From: a bacterium
GTDB taxonomy: Bacteria; SM23-31; JAUVVT01
Reading direction: 5' to 3'
NCBI GenBank assembly: GCA_030616165.1
Contig: JAUWXV010000226.1
Location: 1 to 5,908, forward strand
DNA: 5,908 nucleotides
The stretch's first letter is position 1. The number at the start of each line of letters is the position of its first letter. Both the position numbers and the translations under genes were made by a program. The notes below the pieces were generated by a model. The model saw only the letters and a program-made list of their open reading frames with translations. It ran no database searches and was not told the origin of the DNA. Shown here piece after piece: positions 5,521 to 5,908 of this stretch.

Positions 5521-5556
5521 TTTAGTTAAATATCAGTCTCGTATAGTATAACTAAA
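5521..5556 (-). promoter_or_regulatory. Inverted-repeat operator candidate
   Basis: TTTAGTTA (5521-5528) and TAACTAAA (5549-5556) are perfect inverted 8-mers, 20 bp apart. They span the predicted -10 box and transcription start of the two-gene unit. The related 9-mers TTAAATATC (5526-5534) and CTAAATATC (5552-5560) are also repeated directly. Such placement suits autorepression, but no repressor is identified. Confidence 0.35.
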
Positions 5557-5574
5557 TATCTCACCTGACCACAA
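5545..5574 (-). promoter_or_regulatory. Predicted promoter of the two-gene nucleotidyltransferase unit
   Basis: On the minus strand, TTGTGG (5574-5569) and TATACT (5550-5545) are 18 bp apart. This gives a leader of about 30 bases before the ATG at 5508. The -10 box is good (5 of 6) and the -35 box is moderate. Confidence 0.4.
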
Positions 5575-5602
5575 TGGAGCGCAGCGGAATAGAGGTCAGG
5601 TG
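5562..5602. repeat. Stem-loop between the minus-strand genes
   Basis: CACCTGACC (5562-5570) pairs exactly with GGTCAGGTG (5594-5602) around a 23-base loop. It lies 44 bp past the stop of the partial gene at 5646 and overlaps the predicted -35 box of the next gene. No T-tract follows on either strand. It may be another palindromic repeat, as the core GGTCAG/CTGACC also forms the hairpin at 4233-4254. Confidence 0.5.
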
Positions 5603-5645
5603 CATTGGTTGTTTCGGCACATATATTTGGACATTATCGTCATTG

Positions 5646-5908
5646 TTACCCCAAGGCTTCTATATCAGCCAGGTCCTTTTTCCTTCCTAAAGCCCTCTTG
5701 TTCGATATGAACTGTTCACGTCCAATGTAGTGAACAGGAATATTCCCGTACTTTCCCTCAACCCTCCCTGAAAAAGCTTCCTCCCACGAAACCCCGGTAA
5801 TTGATGTAATAATATCTACTCGGACTGGGGGGACGCCAAGCTGTATTACCTTATCCGGGCTCTCAAAATCCTGTATTTTCAGACCAACCGAGCCGAACCC
5901 AAATTCGT
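5646..5908 (-). CDS. C-terminal part of a second nucleotidyltransferase-fold protein (partial)
   Basis: An open frame enters from the right edge (first full codon at 5906) and runs 86 residues to a TAA at 5646-5648. The start lies outside the window. The sequence matches, from memory, the C-terminal half of small nucleotidyltransferase-like proteins of about 150 aa (DUF6036-like). The order is FGFGSVGLKIQDF (2-14), VIQLGVPPVRVDIITSITGV (20-39), WEEAF...RVEG (41-51), then HYIGREQFISNKRALGRKKD (59-78) and LADIEALG (79-86). Asp31 of the fragment would be the third catalytic acidic residue. The missing N-terminal half should hold the GG and DxD motifs. It is a different subfamily from the transferase at 4673-5263 and is much richer in GC, about 46% in counted lines. 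Its role is unknown; such genes are often found in accessory regions. Confidence 0.75.
   Translation of the reverse strand, partial: EFGFGSVGLKIQDFESPDKVIQLGVPPVRVDIITSITGVSWEEAFSGRVEGKYGNIPVHYIGREQFISNKRALGRKKDLADIEALG

Noticed and set aside
1-5908. CRISPR array, tRNA or rRNA genes
   Set aside because: No regularly spaced direct repeats with unique spacers, no tRNA cloverleaf and no rRNA-like sequence were seen.

Overview
The window looks like chromosomal DNA from an uncultured, AT-rich bacterium. Its intergenic spaces are full of REP-like palindromic repeats of the 'GTCATTCC...GGAATCCA' and 'GTCATTTCGA...GTGGAGAAATCTC' kinds. Most genes lack a clear Shine-Dalgarno sequence, and the best promoter fits both the sigma-70 consensus and the Bacteroidota type (TTG, about 20 bases, TAnnTTT). 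This points loosely to the Bacteroidota/FCB group, but that is inference and a phylum cannot be fixed from this sequence.

Layout. Positions 1-705 hold no gene. They contain a REP-like inverted pair split by a 157-bp MITE-like insertion with terminal inverted repeats and a 10-bp target duplication, plus a second inverted-repeat element at 450-553. At 706-903 (+) is a small two-helix membrane protein. After another REP mosaic (920-1026) come two sugar-catabolism genes on the + strand: a divergent FGGY-family sugar kinase (1124-2707) and an L-rhamnose isomerase of the Pseudomonas stutzeri/RhaI type (2974-4227). The 266-bp spacer between them carries two hairpins. Positions 4228-4672 hold no gene and carry more hairpins, including a 34-bp near-identical repeat pair.

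The right quarter is on the - strand. It holds a very AT-rich two-gene unit: a small helical protein (5266-5508) followed 2 bp later by an AbiEii-like nucleotidyltransferase (4673-5263). It has its own predicted promoter with an overlapping inverted repeat. Upstream of it, and cut by the window edge, is the C-terminal part of a different nucleotidyltransferase-fold protein (5646-5908) with clearly higher GC.

How the genes work together. The kinase and isomerase would carry out the first two steps of L-rhamnose (or a related deoxy- or aldo-sugar) catabolism: isomerisation to the ketose, then phosphorylation. The aldolase, transporter and regulator are not in the window. The minus-strand genes look like an accessory toxin-antitoxin-type or mobile nucleotidyltransferase island that converges on the sugar genes. 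The least ordinary parts are the nested repeat insertion, the mosaic repeats with exchangeable palindromic modules, the predicted leaderless kinase mRNA and the small-protein/nucleotidyltransferase pair.
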